From contig CAZGJL010000010.1 in assembly GCA_964526665.1 (NCBI GenBank), forward strand, positions 1-31,797: DNA of 31,797 nucleotides, read 5' to 3'. Source of the DNA: M50B91 sp964526665. GTDB taxonomy: Bacteria; Patescibacteriota; Gracilibacteria; UBA4473. Numbering within the stretch: position 1 is the first letter of the stretch; each line of letters starts with the position of its first letter. A model generated the notes under the pieces. The model made no database searches and was not told where the DNA came from. It worked only from the letters and a program-made list of their open reading frames with translations. Shown here one piece after another: positions 7,904-17,101 of the stretch. Position numbers and translations under genes: made by a program.

Positions 7904-8854
7904 TTACACTTCCTCACCAAACCGCACTCCCGCTCTTACTAATTTTTGGCTCAAATCCAATCCCTTCAGGTCACACTTTTCATCAATTACAGAAGTAGAG
8001 ATATGACAATCTCGCAGGATAGCCCCCGGATACACAATCACATCATGTAATTGGCAATTCTCTACCACCGAATCATCTCCAATAAAAACTCGTCCAGAAA
8101 ATTCACAACCTGATTCCTGTACATTTTTCCCATAAACAACAGATTCTTCTTGTAATGCTCTATGTGCACCTAAATACGTTTCAAAACTCCCAATATCAAA
8201 CCATTCTCCTCCAACTTTTGCTGCAGAAACCAGAATACCTCGACGCAATAATTCAGGGAAAATCCCTCCCAATGCATCGGGGGCTTTTTTTGCATATTCA
8301 TGTAAAACAGGAAGCGTATCTTTTCCAAGTGCAAGAAATCCTGTAGAAACCATTTTTGATTTCGGATGACTTGGTTTTTCTTCAAATCCCATCACCCTCT
8401 CCCCTTCCAACTCTACCACTCCAAACTTCTGTGCTTCATCCTCACTTTCCACTTCTCTGACGGCAATTCGCGCCGCATCTGATGAACATTTTAGGTCTGA
8501 TATCTTTAACTCTGGCAATAAATTATCTCCGGCCAAAATAAGTAAATCGTCATCAATATTCAATTCTCGACATGCTACAGAAATAGCCCCTAATGCCCCT
8601 AGTTTTTCTCCATCTGAATGCGCATCTTCACAAAAAATTTTAATATTTTCTCTCTTCAAATTTTTTAATTCTGAACGAAAAGCCTTTTCAAATTTTTTAT
8701 TTGTCAAAAGAGTAACATCGTCATCAACGGGAATCCTCTCCAAAAGATGCGCCAAAATGGTTTTCCCGGCCAAAAGAAGGAGTGGTTTTGCGTGCTTCTC
8801 TGAAAGTGGCCATAACCGTGTCGCAAATCCTCCCGCCAAAATTAATATTTTCAT
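7904..8854 (-). CDS. Sugar-1-phosphate nucleotidyltransferase (NDP-sugar pyrophosphorylase)
   Basis: The N-terminal signature ILAGGFATRLWPLSEKHAKP is the nucleotide-binding motif of the NTP_transferase family (GG-x-[GA]-TR-L-x-P-L-x-x-x-x-x-K-P). A further AGDNLLPE segment around residue 105 supplies the expected metal-binding Asp. The enzyme would join a sugar-1-phosphate to a nucleoside triphosphate, giving an activated sugar for surface glycans. The last 80 residues (FSGRVFIGDDSVVENCQLHD and onward) have the hexapeptide pattern of a left-handed beta-helix, as in many glucose-1-phosphate thymidylyl- or mannose-1-phosphate guanylyl-transferases. The exact sugar cannot be told. The length (316 aa) is normal. 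It starts only 28 nt after the upstream terminator, with CATAAT 8 nt before the ATG, so the transcript is nearly leaderless or depends on readthrough. Glycosyltransferase genes lie elsewhere in the window. Confidence 0.88.
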   Translation of the reverse strand: MKILILAGGFATRLWPLSEKHAKPLLLLAGKTILAHLLERIPVDDDVTLLTNKKFEKAFRSELKNLKRENIKIFCEDAHSDGEKLGALGAISVACRELNIDDDLLILAGDNLLPELKISDLKCSSDAARIAVREVESEDEAQKFGVVELEGERVMGFEEKPSHPKSKMVSTGFLALGKDTLPVLHEYAKKAPDALGGIFPELLRRGILVSAAKVGGEWFDIGSFETYLGAHRALQEESVVYGKNVQESGCEFSGRVFIGDDSVVENCQLHDVIVYPGAILRDCHISTSVIDEKCDLKGLDLSQKLVRAGVRFGEEV

Positions 8855-8882
8855 TCCGGGTCATTATGACAGATTTTTTTGT

Positions 8883-8911
8883 AAAAAAAAGCCCGTCCGA
8901 AGACGAGCTTT
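8883..8911 (-). terminator. Intrinsic terminator of the Kazal-domain gene
   Basis: On the minus strand a 10-bp stem (AAAGCTCGTC / GACGGGCTTT, one G-U pair) closes on a TTCG tetraloop and is followed by an unbroken run of T. It lies 17 nt after the stop codon of the gene at 8929. The next gene downstream starts only 28 nt beyond the T run. Confidence 0.9.
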
Positions 8912-8928
8912 TAAAACCATTTCTTAGA

Positions 8929-10248
8929 TTAACGTCGTCGTAAAAAATCCATAATACTATTCCATCTTCCTGATCGAACAATAGGATTTCTTTGTACCTT
9001 TATATTTTCTCCTTGTTCTGTGAGATCTTCTTCAAAAGAAGAATTTCCTGAATGCATTCTATTACTTGATGGTGGAACTGGTCGTTCTTCACCAGTCCTT
9101 GTTTCAAAATCAGGCATTACTCTTGAACGCTGTACAGGATATATCATTCTTTTTACCGTTTCGCTATTTACTCTCGTTGCTTTCGTTCCCATGTTACATG
9201 CTCCATTGTATAAAAACTCAGCATTGCGTGCTTTTGCTTCACAACGATTTGAAAAAGTTCTCTGTGATCCACCCGAACAAACCATGTCTCCTGTTCCACA
9301 AGGCTCACTTACTGCTGCACATACTGGTGCGTATTCTCGTGTACAAATCATTTCATCGTCTCTTGGATTTGGATCAGTTGTTGGAGGGAAGTTCTTACAT
9401 TTCCCTTCATATAACACGTGTGCATTATTCATTTTAGCATTGCAGCTATTAGAATATGTTTGTTTAATGCTCTCACATGGCGTTGTTATACATTGCACGC
9501 TTATCTCTCCGCACACTGGTGCATATTCCATAGTACACATCATATCTTCTCGTGGTGACACACTTTCTTCTCCCCTGCAAACACCATTATATAATATCTT
9601 TGCTCTATTTTTCTTTGCTTCACAACTATTTGAAAATGTTTTAGGGAATGGCATAACTGCCGCACAGTTCATTCCTTTTTTACAATTAAGTGGCATAAGG
9701 GCACATACTGGAGCCGCCTCTTGCGTACAGTGTATATCATCATGCCTATCGAGAATCGAGTGTTCTCTTTTTTTCGCAATTAATTCATGCAACTCTTCCG
9801 CCTCTTGTTTTAATTCTCTTATTCTACTGGAAATTCCCTCTAACTTTTGTTCTAATTCTCTCAAGTCATTATCTCCTCTGTCTTCCCTATCCCTGTCCCA
9901 TTCTTCATCCCATCTCCCATCTCCATCTCTATCGATTCTACGACGTTCCTCTTCTTCTCGCACTTCCTCCTCATATTTCTCATCGCGCAACATGAACAGG
10001 TCTCTCTCTTCAAAACGATGTTCTTCTCTTTCTCGCACTTCCTCCTCATGGTTTCCATCGCGCAACATGAACATGTCTCTCTCTTCAAAACGATGTTCTT
10101 CTGTTTCTCGCACTTCCTCCTCATCACTTTGATAATTACGAATTTCATAACGAATTCCAGAAGAATCTGTTGACACAGCCATTGCGTGTCCTGATCCAAC
10201 AAGAAGTATTCCCAGTACAAACGCCGATGCCGATAAAGCTATTTTCAT
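8929..10248 (-). CDS. Secreted protein with charged tandem repeats and three Kazal-type domains
   Basis: The signal peptide (1-24, ending GHAMA) directs Sec export. Residues 42-100 hold a 25-residue charged unit, two full copies and a partial third (core EEEVRE.EEHRFEERD.FMLRD). A DxDxDG calcium-loop-like motif sits at 106-111 and a coiled coil at about 128-162. Then come three Kazal-like domains, each with exactly six Cys: 174-224, 238-284 and 302-351. They share the pattern C-T-x-E-x-A-P-V-C ... T-[FY]-S-N-x-C-x-A-K ... Y-x-G-x-C. The last 85 residues are polar, end in RRR and look disordered. Kazal domains are best known as serine protease inhibitors, and this Cys spacing is also found in follistatin-like domains. 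Inhibition of host, prey or competitor proteases is inference. It is a single gene with its own terminator, and TATAAG lies about 32 nt before the ATG. Confidence 0.85.
   Translation of the reverse strand: MKIALSASAFVLGILLVGSGHAMAVSTDSSGIRYEIRNYQSDEEEVRETEEHRFEERDMFMLRDGNHEEEVREREEHRFEERDLFMLRDEKYEEEVREEEERRRIDRDGDGRWDEEWDRDREDRGDNDLRELEQKLEGISSRIRELKQEAEELHELIAKKREHSILDRHDDIHCTQEAAPVCALMPLNCKKGMNCAAVMPFPKTFSNSCEAKKNRAKILYNGVCRGEESVSPREDMMCTMEYAPVCGEISVQCITTPCESIKQTYSNSCNAKMNNAHVLYEGKCKNFPPTTDPNPRDDEMICTREYAPVCAAVSEPCGTGDMVCSGGSQRTFSNRCEAKARNAEFLYNGACNMGTKATRVNSETVKRMIYPVQRSRVMPDFETRTGEERPVPPSSNRMHSGNSSFEEDLTEQGENIKVQRNPIVRSGRWNSIMDFLRRR
9961..10124 (-). repeat. 75-bp in-frame tandem repeat in the Kazal-domain gene
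   Basis: The 14-mer CACTTCCTCCTCAT recurs at 9961, 10036 and 10111, exactly 75 bp apart. The two full units agree at about 69 of 75 bases, and the third is partial. Each unit encodes 25 residues of the charged Glu/Arg-rich segment. The near identity at DNA level suggests recent duplication and possible copy-number variation between strains. Confidence 0.85.
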
Positions 10249-10302
10249 TTCCGAAAATTAAAAACTACAAACTCTTATACGGTGAAATCTAAAGAAAGTA
10301 AC

Positions 10303-13300
10303 TTATTTTGTAAATATTTTATCAAATTCTATTTTTAAGTGAGAAGAAACATCTACTAAAAATGGAACCCTTACTATACTTTCTCCCAGTTTCAAAACTA
10401 CCTCGCGCGCATATCCAGCCTCCGATTTTCGTTCACTAATTAATTTTTTTACCTCTTCTACTTGTCCCGTTGTTGCATGAGAAGGAATAATGAATTCAAA
10501 TACTTCTTCCTGTTTTTCATCAGCATCTGAAAAAAGATGTACTTTCTGAATTTTTGCTAAATCACCTACTCGTATTTCATCAGCAATACAGTTAAAAGCG
10601 CCGTCTCGTTCCTCTATTTTTCCCCGAACACGAACAAATGCATCTTGCTCAAAAACAGCCGCTGCAATTTTATCAAAAATCATTGGGAACACTGCTATTT
10701 CCATCTTTCCACTTGTGTCTTCTAGGGTCAAAATCGCCATATTTTTTCCTCGCCGAGTTAGAATTTTTCGTACATCGGTCACAAGTCCATGCAGCGTAAC
10801 GTTCTTCCCAAAATCTGACTCACTTATGGAGTGAATTAGTTTTCCAAATTTTTCAAAGTATCGAGACATTCCCTTCAAAGGGTGTTCGGAAACATACAAT
10901 CCCAGAGATTCTCGTTCCCATTTCAAAATATCCTCCTTCGTTGCCTCTCCATCACGAAGAGTAAACTCGACAGCTGATGCATCCGATCCACCAAAAAGCC
11001 CCATTTGGCCTGCTTCCTTTTGGGTTTGGAACTCTCGTGCAAAGGTAGACAAATCATCCAGTGATTCCACTACCGCTTTTCTATTTCCAAAGGTATCAAA
11101 TGCTCCTGAAAACCCAAGTGCCTCTAAAGTTTTTTTATTCACTAACTTCGCTGGAACTCTCTCTGCAAAATTTTGTAATGATGTAAATTCTTCACCCGCA
11201 GAACGTTCTGCCATTATTTGATTCACTGTTTCTTCTCCCAATCCTTTTATCGCAGATAATCCAAACCGAATTTTTTTGGAACTTATTTCCCCGTCTAATG
11301 TTGGCTGCTCTGCTGTCGTAATAACAGTAAAGTGTGATCCGGACTCATTTACAGAAGGCGGCAATATTTCAATCTCCATGGTATTACACTCATTCATTTC
11401 CATAACAATACGATCTGTATTATTTCTATCTGTTGTCATCATTGCTGCCATAAATTCTTCCGGATAATGCGCCCTCAAATAAGCTGTTTCATAAGCAATG
11501 CGAGCGTAACACACGGCATGAGAACGATTGAATCCATATCCCGCAAACGGAACAATAATATCATCAAACATTTTTTCCGCTGTTTTTTTATCTCGCTTCA
11601 TTTGTGCGGATCCTTCCAGAAATTTAATACGTTGTTCTTCCAACAATTTAATTTTTTTCTTTCCAATTGCTTTTCGAAGAATATCAGCTTGTCCCAAAGA
11701 AAATCCTGCAAAATCTTGAGCAATTCGCATAATTTGCTCCTGGTATACAGCAATTCCATATGTTTTTTTCAAAATAGGTTCTAATACTGGGTCTAGAAAA
11801 TTCACTTCTTCTGTTCCGTGTTTCCCTGCAATATACGTAGGTATGTATTCCATTGGACCTGGACGATATAGTGCATTCATCGCCACCAAATCCTCAAATT
11901 CTGTTGGTTTTAGCTCTTTTAAATATCGTCGCATCCCTGCTGACTCAAACTGAAATACTCCTGTTGTTTCCCCTGTCGCAAACACTTTTTCAAACGTCAA
12001 TACATCATCAATAGGGATTTTCGATAAATCAATTTCTTTTCCACTCGTTTGTTTAATATGCTGAACAGCTCTCTCAATAATAGAAAGGTTTCGTAATCCC
12101 AAAAAATCCATCTTCAAAAGTCCAATAGACTCAAGTTGCTGATAAGGAAACTGGGTAATCTTTATTTCATCCGCTCCTGGTGCCCATTGTAATGGCGAAT
12201 TCTCTTGCAAATCATTCTGTCCAATAATCACTGCGCAAGCATGTACTCCAACATGACGAACACATCCCTCTAATTTTTTTGCGACTTCAAATACCTTTTT
12301 CAAAGCCGGATTCGCTTCCATCTTTGTTTTAAAATCAGGAAAATCTAATGCATCATTCAGGGTTAATCCCGGACGCGTTGGTAACAGTTTCGTAAAAGCA
12401 TTCATTTCTGAATACGGAACTCCCTGTGCCCGCCCAACATCTTTAATAGCCGCCTTTGCTGCGAGCGTTCCAAAGGTGCATACCTTCGAAACTTTTTCTG
12501 CTCCATATTTTTCTGTCACATACTGCATCACCTCATGACGTCTTTCATCAGAGAAATCAATATCAATATCGGGCAACGATATTCGCTCTGGATTCAGAAA
12601 TCGCTCAAAAAGAAGTTCGTATCCCAAGGGGTCAATTGTTGTAATTTGAAGTAAATAGGAAACCAATGATCCTGCTGCCGAACCACGTCCTGGACCAACA
12701 GCGATACCATTTTCTCGTGCGAAATCTATAAAATCTTGCACAATTAAAAAGTATGCCTCGAATCCCATACTCCCAATGATAGAAAGTTCATAATTCAGCC
12801 GATCTTGGATTGTTTTTTTATATTCTTTATCTGCTTTTGGATACCATGTTGAAATTTTTTCTTCACATTTTTTCCGTAAATAAGAAGCTTCCGTCTCGCC
12901 CTCTGGAACAGAAAAATGTGGCAACAAACTCTGGTTAAATTCTAATTTTAGATCAATCAAATCTGCGATCGCTAACGTATTTTTTCTAGATTGTTCCAAA
13001 ATATCTGGTGGAACATTTGTTAAATCCAAACAAATCTCACTCCATGTTTTGAACCAGTTTCGTTCTGCAAATTTAAATCTCCCCGGATCATTTACTTGTT
13101 GATTTTTACCAATACAAACAAGCGTGTCACATGCTTCTTCGTCTTCGGCCAAAGCATATCGTGCATCAGAGGAAGCTACTGTCTGAGTTTTTGTTTCTGC
13201 TGCAAGAGTAACAAAAAAAGCATTTAACTCTTGTTGCTCCGGATAATCTCGTGCAATAAATTCAAGAAATACATTTTCTTCGCCAAACACCTTTTTTATT

Positions 13301-13791
13301 TTCTGTAATGTTTTTTTTGCTTGTTCTTCTCCTAAATCACGAAATGATCGCCCAACTAATCCTGCTGTTCCTCCCGATAAAACCACAAGTCCTTCTGAAT
13401 ATTTCTCCAATAATTCCCAATCTACTCGTGGCTTATAATACATCCCTTCAAGCGATGCTTTTGAAAGAAGAACTAATAAGTTTTTCCATCCGACGTGATT
13501 TTTTACCAGTAAAACAAGATGTCCTTCTCTCCCGTCTATTCCCGCTCTTTTTTCGAATCGAGAATCTGTTGCAACAGAAAGTTCTGCACCCAAAATAGGT
13601 TTTACTCCTGTTCCTTTTGCTGACTGAAACATCTCAACTAATCCATATCCTGCTCCAGTGTCTGCAAGAGCGACCGCCGGACAATCTAGTTCTTTTGCTC
13701 TCTTAAAAATTTGTCCCGGCGACATCGTTGCCTCAAGAATTGAGTACCACGAATGAGTATGGAGATTTACAAACTTTGTGTCGGGGGTCAT
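10303..13791 (-). CDS. dnaE: DNA polymerase III alpha subunit
   Basis: This is the replicative polymerase of the C family, 1162 aa, as in E. coli. The N-terminal PHP domain begins FVNLHTHSWYSILEA. The catalytic core has GPGRGSAAGSLVSYLL, then PDIDIDFSDERR with the two active-site Asp, then the third catalytic Asp in LLKMDFLGLRNL. A helix-hairpin-helix region (FTSLQNFAERVPAKLVNKKT) and an OB-fold (VTLHGLVTDVRKILTRRGKN) follow. The PHP metal site is only partly conserved: the usual TDHG reads ADTG, and the usual DVHY reads DARY, so two metal-binding His are missing and PHP-based proofreading is doubtful. The gene stands alone between the pilT terminator and the Kazal gene. A TACACT box ends 7 nt before the ATG, consistent with leaderless transcription. 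Confidence 0.97.
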   Translation of the reverse strand: MTPDTKFVNLHTHSWYSILEATMSPGQIFKRAKELDCPAVALADTGAGYGLVEMFQSAKGTGVKPILGAELSVATDSRFEKRAGIDGREGHLVLLVKNHVGWKNLLVLLSKASLEGMYYKPRVDWELLEKYSEGLVVLSGGTAGLVGRSFRDLGEEQAKKTLQKIKKVFGEENVFLEFIARDYPEQQELNAFFVTLAAETKTQTVASSDARYALAEDEEACDTLVCIGKNQQVNDPGRFKFAERNWFKTWSEICLDLTNVPPDILEQSRKNTLAIADLIDLKLEFNQSLLPHFSVPEGETEASYLRKKCEEKISTWYPKADKEYKKTIQDRLNYELSIIGSMGFEAYFLIVQDFIDFARENGIAVGPGRGSAAGSLVSYLLQITTIDPLGYELLFERFLNPERISLPDIDIDFSDERRHEVMQYVTEKYGAEKVSKVCTFGTLAAKAAIKDVGRAQGVPYSEMNAFTKLLPTRPGLTLNDALDFPDFKTKMEANPALKKVFEVAKKLEGCVRHVGVHACAVIIGQNDLQENSPLQWAPGADEIKITQFPYQQLESIGLLKMDFLGLRNLSIIERAVQHIKQTSGKEIDLSKIPIDDVLTFEKVFATGETTGVFQFESAGMRRYLKELKPTEFEDLVAMNALYRPGPMEYIPTYIAGKHGTEEVNFLDPVLEPILKKTYGIAVYQEQIMRIAQDFAGFSLGQADILRKAIGKKKIKLLEEQRIKFLEGSAQMKRDKKTAEKMFDDIIVPFAGYGFNRSHAVCYARIAYETAYLRAHYPEEFMAAMMTTDRNNTDRIVMEMNECNTMEIEILPPSVNESGSHFTVITTAEQPTLDGEISSKKIRFGLSAIKGLGEETVNQIMAERSAGEEFTSLQNFAERVPAKLVNKKTLEALGFSGAFDTFGNRKAVVESLDDLSTFAREFQTQKEAGQMGLFGGSDASAVEFTLRDGEATKEDILKWERESLGLYVSEHPLKGMSRYFEKFGKLIHSISESDFGKNVTLHGLVTDVRKILTRRGKNMAILTLEDTSGKMEIAVFPMIFDKIAAAVFEQDAFVRVRGKIEERDGAFNCIADEIRVGDLAKIQKVHLFSDADEKQEEVFEFIIPSHATTGQVEEVKKLISERKSEAGYAREVVLKLGESIVRVPFLVDVSSHLKIEFDKIFTK

Positions 13792-13798
13792 TGACTAA

Positions 13799-13804
13799 AG
13801 TGTA
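13799..13804 (-). promoter_or_regulatory. -10 box almost on the dnaE start codon
   Basis: The minus strand reads TACACT, followed by 7 nt and then the dnaE ATG, so transcription would start at or next to the A of the ATG. There is no good -35 at 16-18 nt (the region is a T run). Upstream transcription is cut off by the hairpin at 13834-13863, so a promoter must lie in this short gap. Confidence 0.45.
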
Positions 13805-13833
13805 CCTGAATTTAAAAAAAATCCCACTCAAAA

Positions 13834-13863
13834 AGAAGACGTAATCACATGATTACGTCTTCT
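13834..13863 (-). terminator. Intrinsic terminator of pilT
   Basis: A perfect 13-bp stem (AGAAGACGTAATC / GATTACGTCTTCT) with a 4-nt loop is followed on the minus strand by TTTT. It begins 22 nt after the pilT stop. The plus-strand side lacks a good T run close to the stem, so it probably acts on pilT only. Confidence 0.85.
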
Positions 13864-13885
13864 AAACTTTTTCTCTTTTTATATC

Positions 13886-14953
13886 CTATTTCACTCCATT
13901 CGCTGCCAAAATAGCTTTTAATTGTTCTTTATCTTTCGCATATTCTTTTGCAACTTCTGGTGTAATCTGTTGCCCAAGAACGAGTCCTGCCAAAGATTGT
14001 TCAAATTGAACCATTTCTCCAGATGCATCTGTCTGTAAGGCACTCGGGATTTGGAAAATTTTGTTCTGACGAATATAGTTTTGAATCGCATAATTATTTG
14101 TCAAAACCTCATATGCAAGCACTAATTTCCCATCTGTTGTTGGAATTAAACGCTGTGCAACAATCATTCTCAATGCATTTGCAAGTTGAGAACGAATCTG
14201 ATCTTGTTGTTCTGGTGGGAATACATCAATAATTCGGCTAATTGTCTGTGTTCCATCACTTGTGTGAAGTGTTGAAAAAATAGTATGTCCTGTTTCAGCC
14301 ATAGTTAATGCTGCAGAAATCGTTTCATAGTCTCTCATTTCTCCTACCATCAAAATATCTGGATCTTCACGAAGTGCTGCTTTAATTCCTGCTCTAAAAT
14401 CAACTACATCTCGTCCAACTTCTCGTTGTTGTACCAAAGATTTTCCATTTGGTAAAATATATTCAATTGGGTCTTCAATGGTAATTGCATGTTGTGCTTT
14501 ATCATTCACCAAGTTTTGTAAAATAGAAGCTAGTGTTGTTGATTTACCCTGTCCTGTTGCTCCTACAACAAGAACAATTCCATTTTTAAATCCTTTAATC
14601 TTCTCTATGACAAAATCCGGAAATCCAAGTGTATCCAATGTACGGATATCTTGTGTAATCACACGCAATACTACAGAAAGTCCTCCTTCTTGATAAAACG
14701 CGTTTCCACGAAGACGAACCCCGACTGTACTTTTCATTACAAAATCTGTTTGTCGGTGTTCTTTGAGTGATTCCTTATGATTATCAGGCAAAGTAGCTTC
14801 CAAAAAACCCTGTAAAAAATCATCAGTGATTATTTCTTCTCCCTGTGGAACAATTGTTCCCATAATACGATAGTGTGGAACAATCCCTACATTAAGGTGA
14901 ATATCAGACGCGCCTTGCGACACGGCTCCGGAAACGAGTTGTTCTATGTCCAT
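13886..14953 (-). CDS. pilT: Type IV pilus retraction ATPase PilT
   Basis: PilT is the hexameric cytoplasmic ATPase that depolymerises type IV pili for twitching and DNA uptake. The 355 aa match the family's usual length. The N-terminal PAS-like domain shows GASDIHLNVG (residues 14-23). The Walker A motif GATGQGKST lies at 131-139 (usually GPTGSGKST, so Gln replaces Ser). The Asp box ITIEDPIE is at 158-165, Walker B DILMVGEMRD at 199-208, and the His box AETGHTIFSTLHT at 219-231. The retraction hallmark AIRNLIRE, usually near the C-terminus, reads AIQNYIRQNK. The gene is monocistronic, with its own promoter and terminator. No pilin or other pilus gene is present in the window, so the rest of the machinery must be elsewhere. 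Confidence 0.93.
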   Translation of the reverse strand: MDIEQLVSGAVSQGASDIHLNVGIVPHYRIMGTIVPQGEEIITDDFLQGFLEATLPDNHKESLKEHRQTDFVMKSTVGVRLRGNAFYQEGGLSVVLRVITQDIRTLDTLGFPDFVIEKIKGFKNGIVLVVGATGQGKSTTLASILQNLVNDKAQHAITIEDPIEYILPNGKSLVQQREVGRDVVDFRAGIKAALREDPDILMVGEMRDYETISAALTMAETGHTIFSTLHTSDGTQTISRIIDVFPPEQQDQIRSQLANALRMIVAQRLIPTTDGKLVLAYEVLTNNYAIQNYIRQNKIFQIPSALQTDASGEMVQFEQSLAGLVLGQQITPEVAKEYAKDKEQLKAILAANGVK

Positions 14954-14985
14954 TTATTTTGGAATGAGTTTTTGTTTTCATGGGA

Positions 14986-15016
14986 ATTATACCACGAAAT
15001 TGAGATATTATATCAA
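14986..15016 (-). promoter_or_regulatory. pilT promoter
   Basis: On the minus strand TTGATA (15011-15016) and TATAAT (14986-14991, preceded by TGG) are separated by 19 nt. The spacer is long, but the extended -10 can compensate. The leader to the ATG at 14953 is about 25 nt. Confidence 0.6.
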
Positions 15017-15060
15017 ATTTCATAGAAAACTTCAAGTGCTCTTAAGGAAAAGACCTTTCT

Positions 15061-17085
15061 TTAGAAGTGAGCAACTTTTCCAGCAACGGATTCCTCCTTC
15101 GTAAGATCCTTTCCCTTTGGAGAATATTTTTGTTCTACATCAAGTGGTACCTTTGAAATATCTAATACCAGTCCTATTTCCATACACCCCGATCTTTCAT
15201 CATTTATCACTGGATTAAAGTAAGCACAAGCACCTTCTTGACTACCTACAAACGCAGGATATTGTCCCATTAATTTTGGATGTTGTGCTCTATTTTTTGT
15301 CGCTTCTTCACTCAAAAAACTTTTTAATTGTTTCTCTGACTTAGAAAAATTCGCCAAATCAACCCATTTTTCATCTGTAAATTCAGAAATAGTTGCCTTT
15401 ACGCCAGATATTCCTTCTTTGGGTTTTACCAGTGAGGGATCAAACATTTTATTTGCTGGAAAAAAGTGCGTATACAGTGCCGCATATCTACATAATGATT
15501 GTTCTGAATATCTTTCATCAATACTTACTGCTCCATTCATATATTTCAATTTATGTCCTTCTTCAACTAATGTATCAAATTGTTTTAATACACCCGTAAA
15601 AATCGAGCCTGCGGCCGGCCTCATTTTAGTTGTGTTTTTCTCTTTTCTTAAATGCTGTAAATAGTCTCCATTTAAAAAGGTTCTCCCCAGTTCAGCACTT
15701 TTTTCTAAAATACTTCTTTCAAAATCCTCCTCTGTATCATATAAATTTTTGAAAAAAGTTGGTTTACCGAGTGTTTCATCGGGAACGGCCATTCGTGAAC
15801 CAGAAACAATCATTTTTTCTTCTGGGTCCCACGTAATAGTCTGACGTACATACTCATCTATAGAATCCCAATCCAAGGAGTTCCCTGTTCCCTCTCCTGT
15901 TTTTCGAAATGTTTTCTCTCTCGCAATAGCCAATCCTCTAATAAAATTGTTGTTCCTAAGGTCTCCTTTCCCCTGACAATTAATTTCTACTATATCAAAA
16001 TAAACGCCTTGCTCAGGATTTGCCTCATTTAATTTCCTTGCAATACCTAATTCTATCAATTCTTCCAGACCCTTATCCATTTCTTCTTTGCTAGGCATCT
16101 TTTCAAGTGGTTGTTCTTTTCCAAAATTTATTACATCTAAAAGCCCCTTCCTTGTTTTCTTCTGTGTTTCTTGCACTTTCGCTTTCTCTTTCTTTTCCTC
16201 TAGCAGCTTTTTGGTCACTTCTAACATTTTGTCTAATCCTTTTTTCGTAGAAACAGCACATTCCATCTCAAGAGAAAAAATCGGCCCCTTTGCATTCTCC
16301 GCCACAATAACCACATTCCAATTCCTTTCCTTTCTATCTATTGGTTTCACCAAAAACTTAACATCAATAACTTTAAAATCCATATCTTCTTCATTCACAA
16401 ATGGTGTGAAGGTCATAGTATTAAACATTCCTGCCATCTCGTTTTCCCCAAAAGTTGCTGCCGCTGAATTTTGTGAAACTATCTCTATAAGACCAAACAT
16501 TTTGTGTTTGAATTGTTCTAGAAATTCTTCATGCTTCTTTGGGTCTACGGGCAAAGAACCTGCTGGATATTTCACTTTCTTATAATCTTTAGAAGGTAAC
16601 CCGAGAAGACGCCTCATAAGAATATCAAAGTCGCCTGTTTGTAAGACTTTGGCGGCTATTCCTTCTTCTACCCTATTCCAGGTTTCTTTATGTGGAAGTG
16701 TTTTTTTCTCTAAAAGAATAGATTCCTCTTTTGATACCGCATCTTCACCTTTTGTTGATGGTGGGAACGGGGTATGATTTTCTATTTGCTCAAATTCAAC
16801 AACATCTCCTATTTCTTTGTCCAAGCAGACAAATGTTTTTTTATTTTCATTCTCTGGGTCCGTCCTTACTTCGTAATGAATTGCTCCCGCTGATGGGATG
16901 GAGAACCTTTTGTTAGGTAATACTGTCATTTTTATTGATTTCCCTACTTCTGGTTTAAATCCAATTTTGTCTGCCATAAAAACAAGAGGAACACCCCAGT
17001 AATGTCCTTCTCTCATTTGATTAACAATCTCCTCAGGAATCACTCCCTTTTCAATGTTTTCTGGTAACGTATTGTTTTCTATCAT
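15061..17085 (-). CDS. Unrecognised cytoplasmic protein (674 aa)
   Basis: The start MIENNTLPENIEKG at 17085 fits the upstream promoter. I see no signal peptide, membrane helix or catalytic signature. The N-terminal 110 residues look like a small beta-rich domain (KRFSIPSAGAIHYEVRTDPE). A basic, Lys/Glu-rich helical segment lies at about 300-330. The middle of the protein has mixed alpha/beta character, and the C-terminal 100 residues hold AQHPKLMGQYPAFVGSQEGA. Codon and base use resemble the neighbours, so nothing suggests recent transfer. The gene is divergent from secA, with a shared control region, and ends about 108 bp before the pilT start. I cannot assign a function; it may be restricted to this lineage. 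Confidence 0.8.
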   Translation of the reverse strand: MIENNTLPENIEKGVIPEEIVNQMREGHYWGVPLVFMADKIGFKPEVGKSIKMTVLPNKRFSIPSAGAIHYEVRTDPENENKKTFVCLDKEIGDVVEFEQIENHTPFPPSTKGEDAVSKEESILLEKKTLPHKETWNRVEEGIAAKVLQTGDFDILMRRLLGLPSKDYKKVKYPAGSLPVDPKKHEEFLEQFKHKMFGLIEIVSQNSAAATFGENEMAGMFNTMTFTPFVNEEDMDFKVIDVKFLVKPIDRKERNWNVVIVAENAKGPIFSLEMECAVSTKKGLDKMLEVTKKLLEEKKEKAKVQETQKKTRKGLLDVINFGKEQPLEKMPSKEEMDKGLEELIELGIARKLNEANPEQGVYFDIVEINCQGKGDLRNNNFIRGLAIAREKTFRKTGEGTGNSLDWDSIDEYVRQTITWDPEEKMIVSGSRMAVPDETLGKPTFFKNLYDTEEDFERSILEKSAELGRTFLNGDYLQHLRKEKNTTKMRPAAGSIFTGVLKQFDTLVEEGHKLKYMNGAVSIDERYSEQSLCRYAALYTHFFPANKMFDPSLVKPKEGISGVKATISEFTDEKWVDLANFSKSEKQLKSFLSEEATKNRAQHPKLMGQYPAFVGSQEGACAYFNPVINDERSGCMEIGLVLDISKVPLDVEQKYSPKGKDLTKEESVAGKVAHF

Positions 17086-17101
17086 AACTATAATAAAATT
17101 C

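Noticed and set aside
9961..10124. CRISPR-like array
   Set aside because: The 75-bp units are contiguous, in frame and without spacers. They are coding repeats.
9020..10132. 370-aa plus-strand frame opposite the Kazal gene
   Set aside because: It is Ser-rich with no domain, and the minus strand has a signal peptide and 18 regularly placed Cys. It is the antisense shadow of a biased repeat-rich gene.
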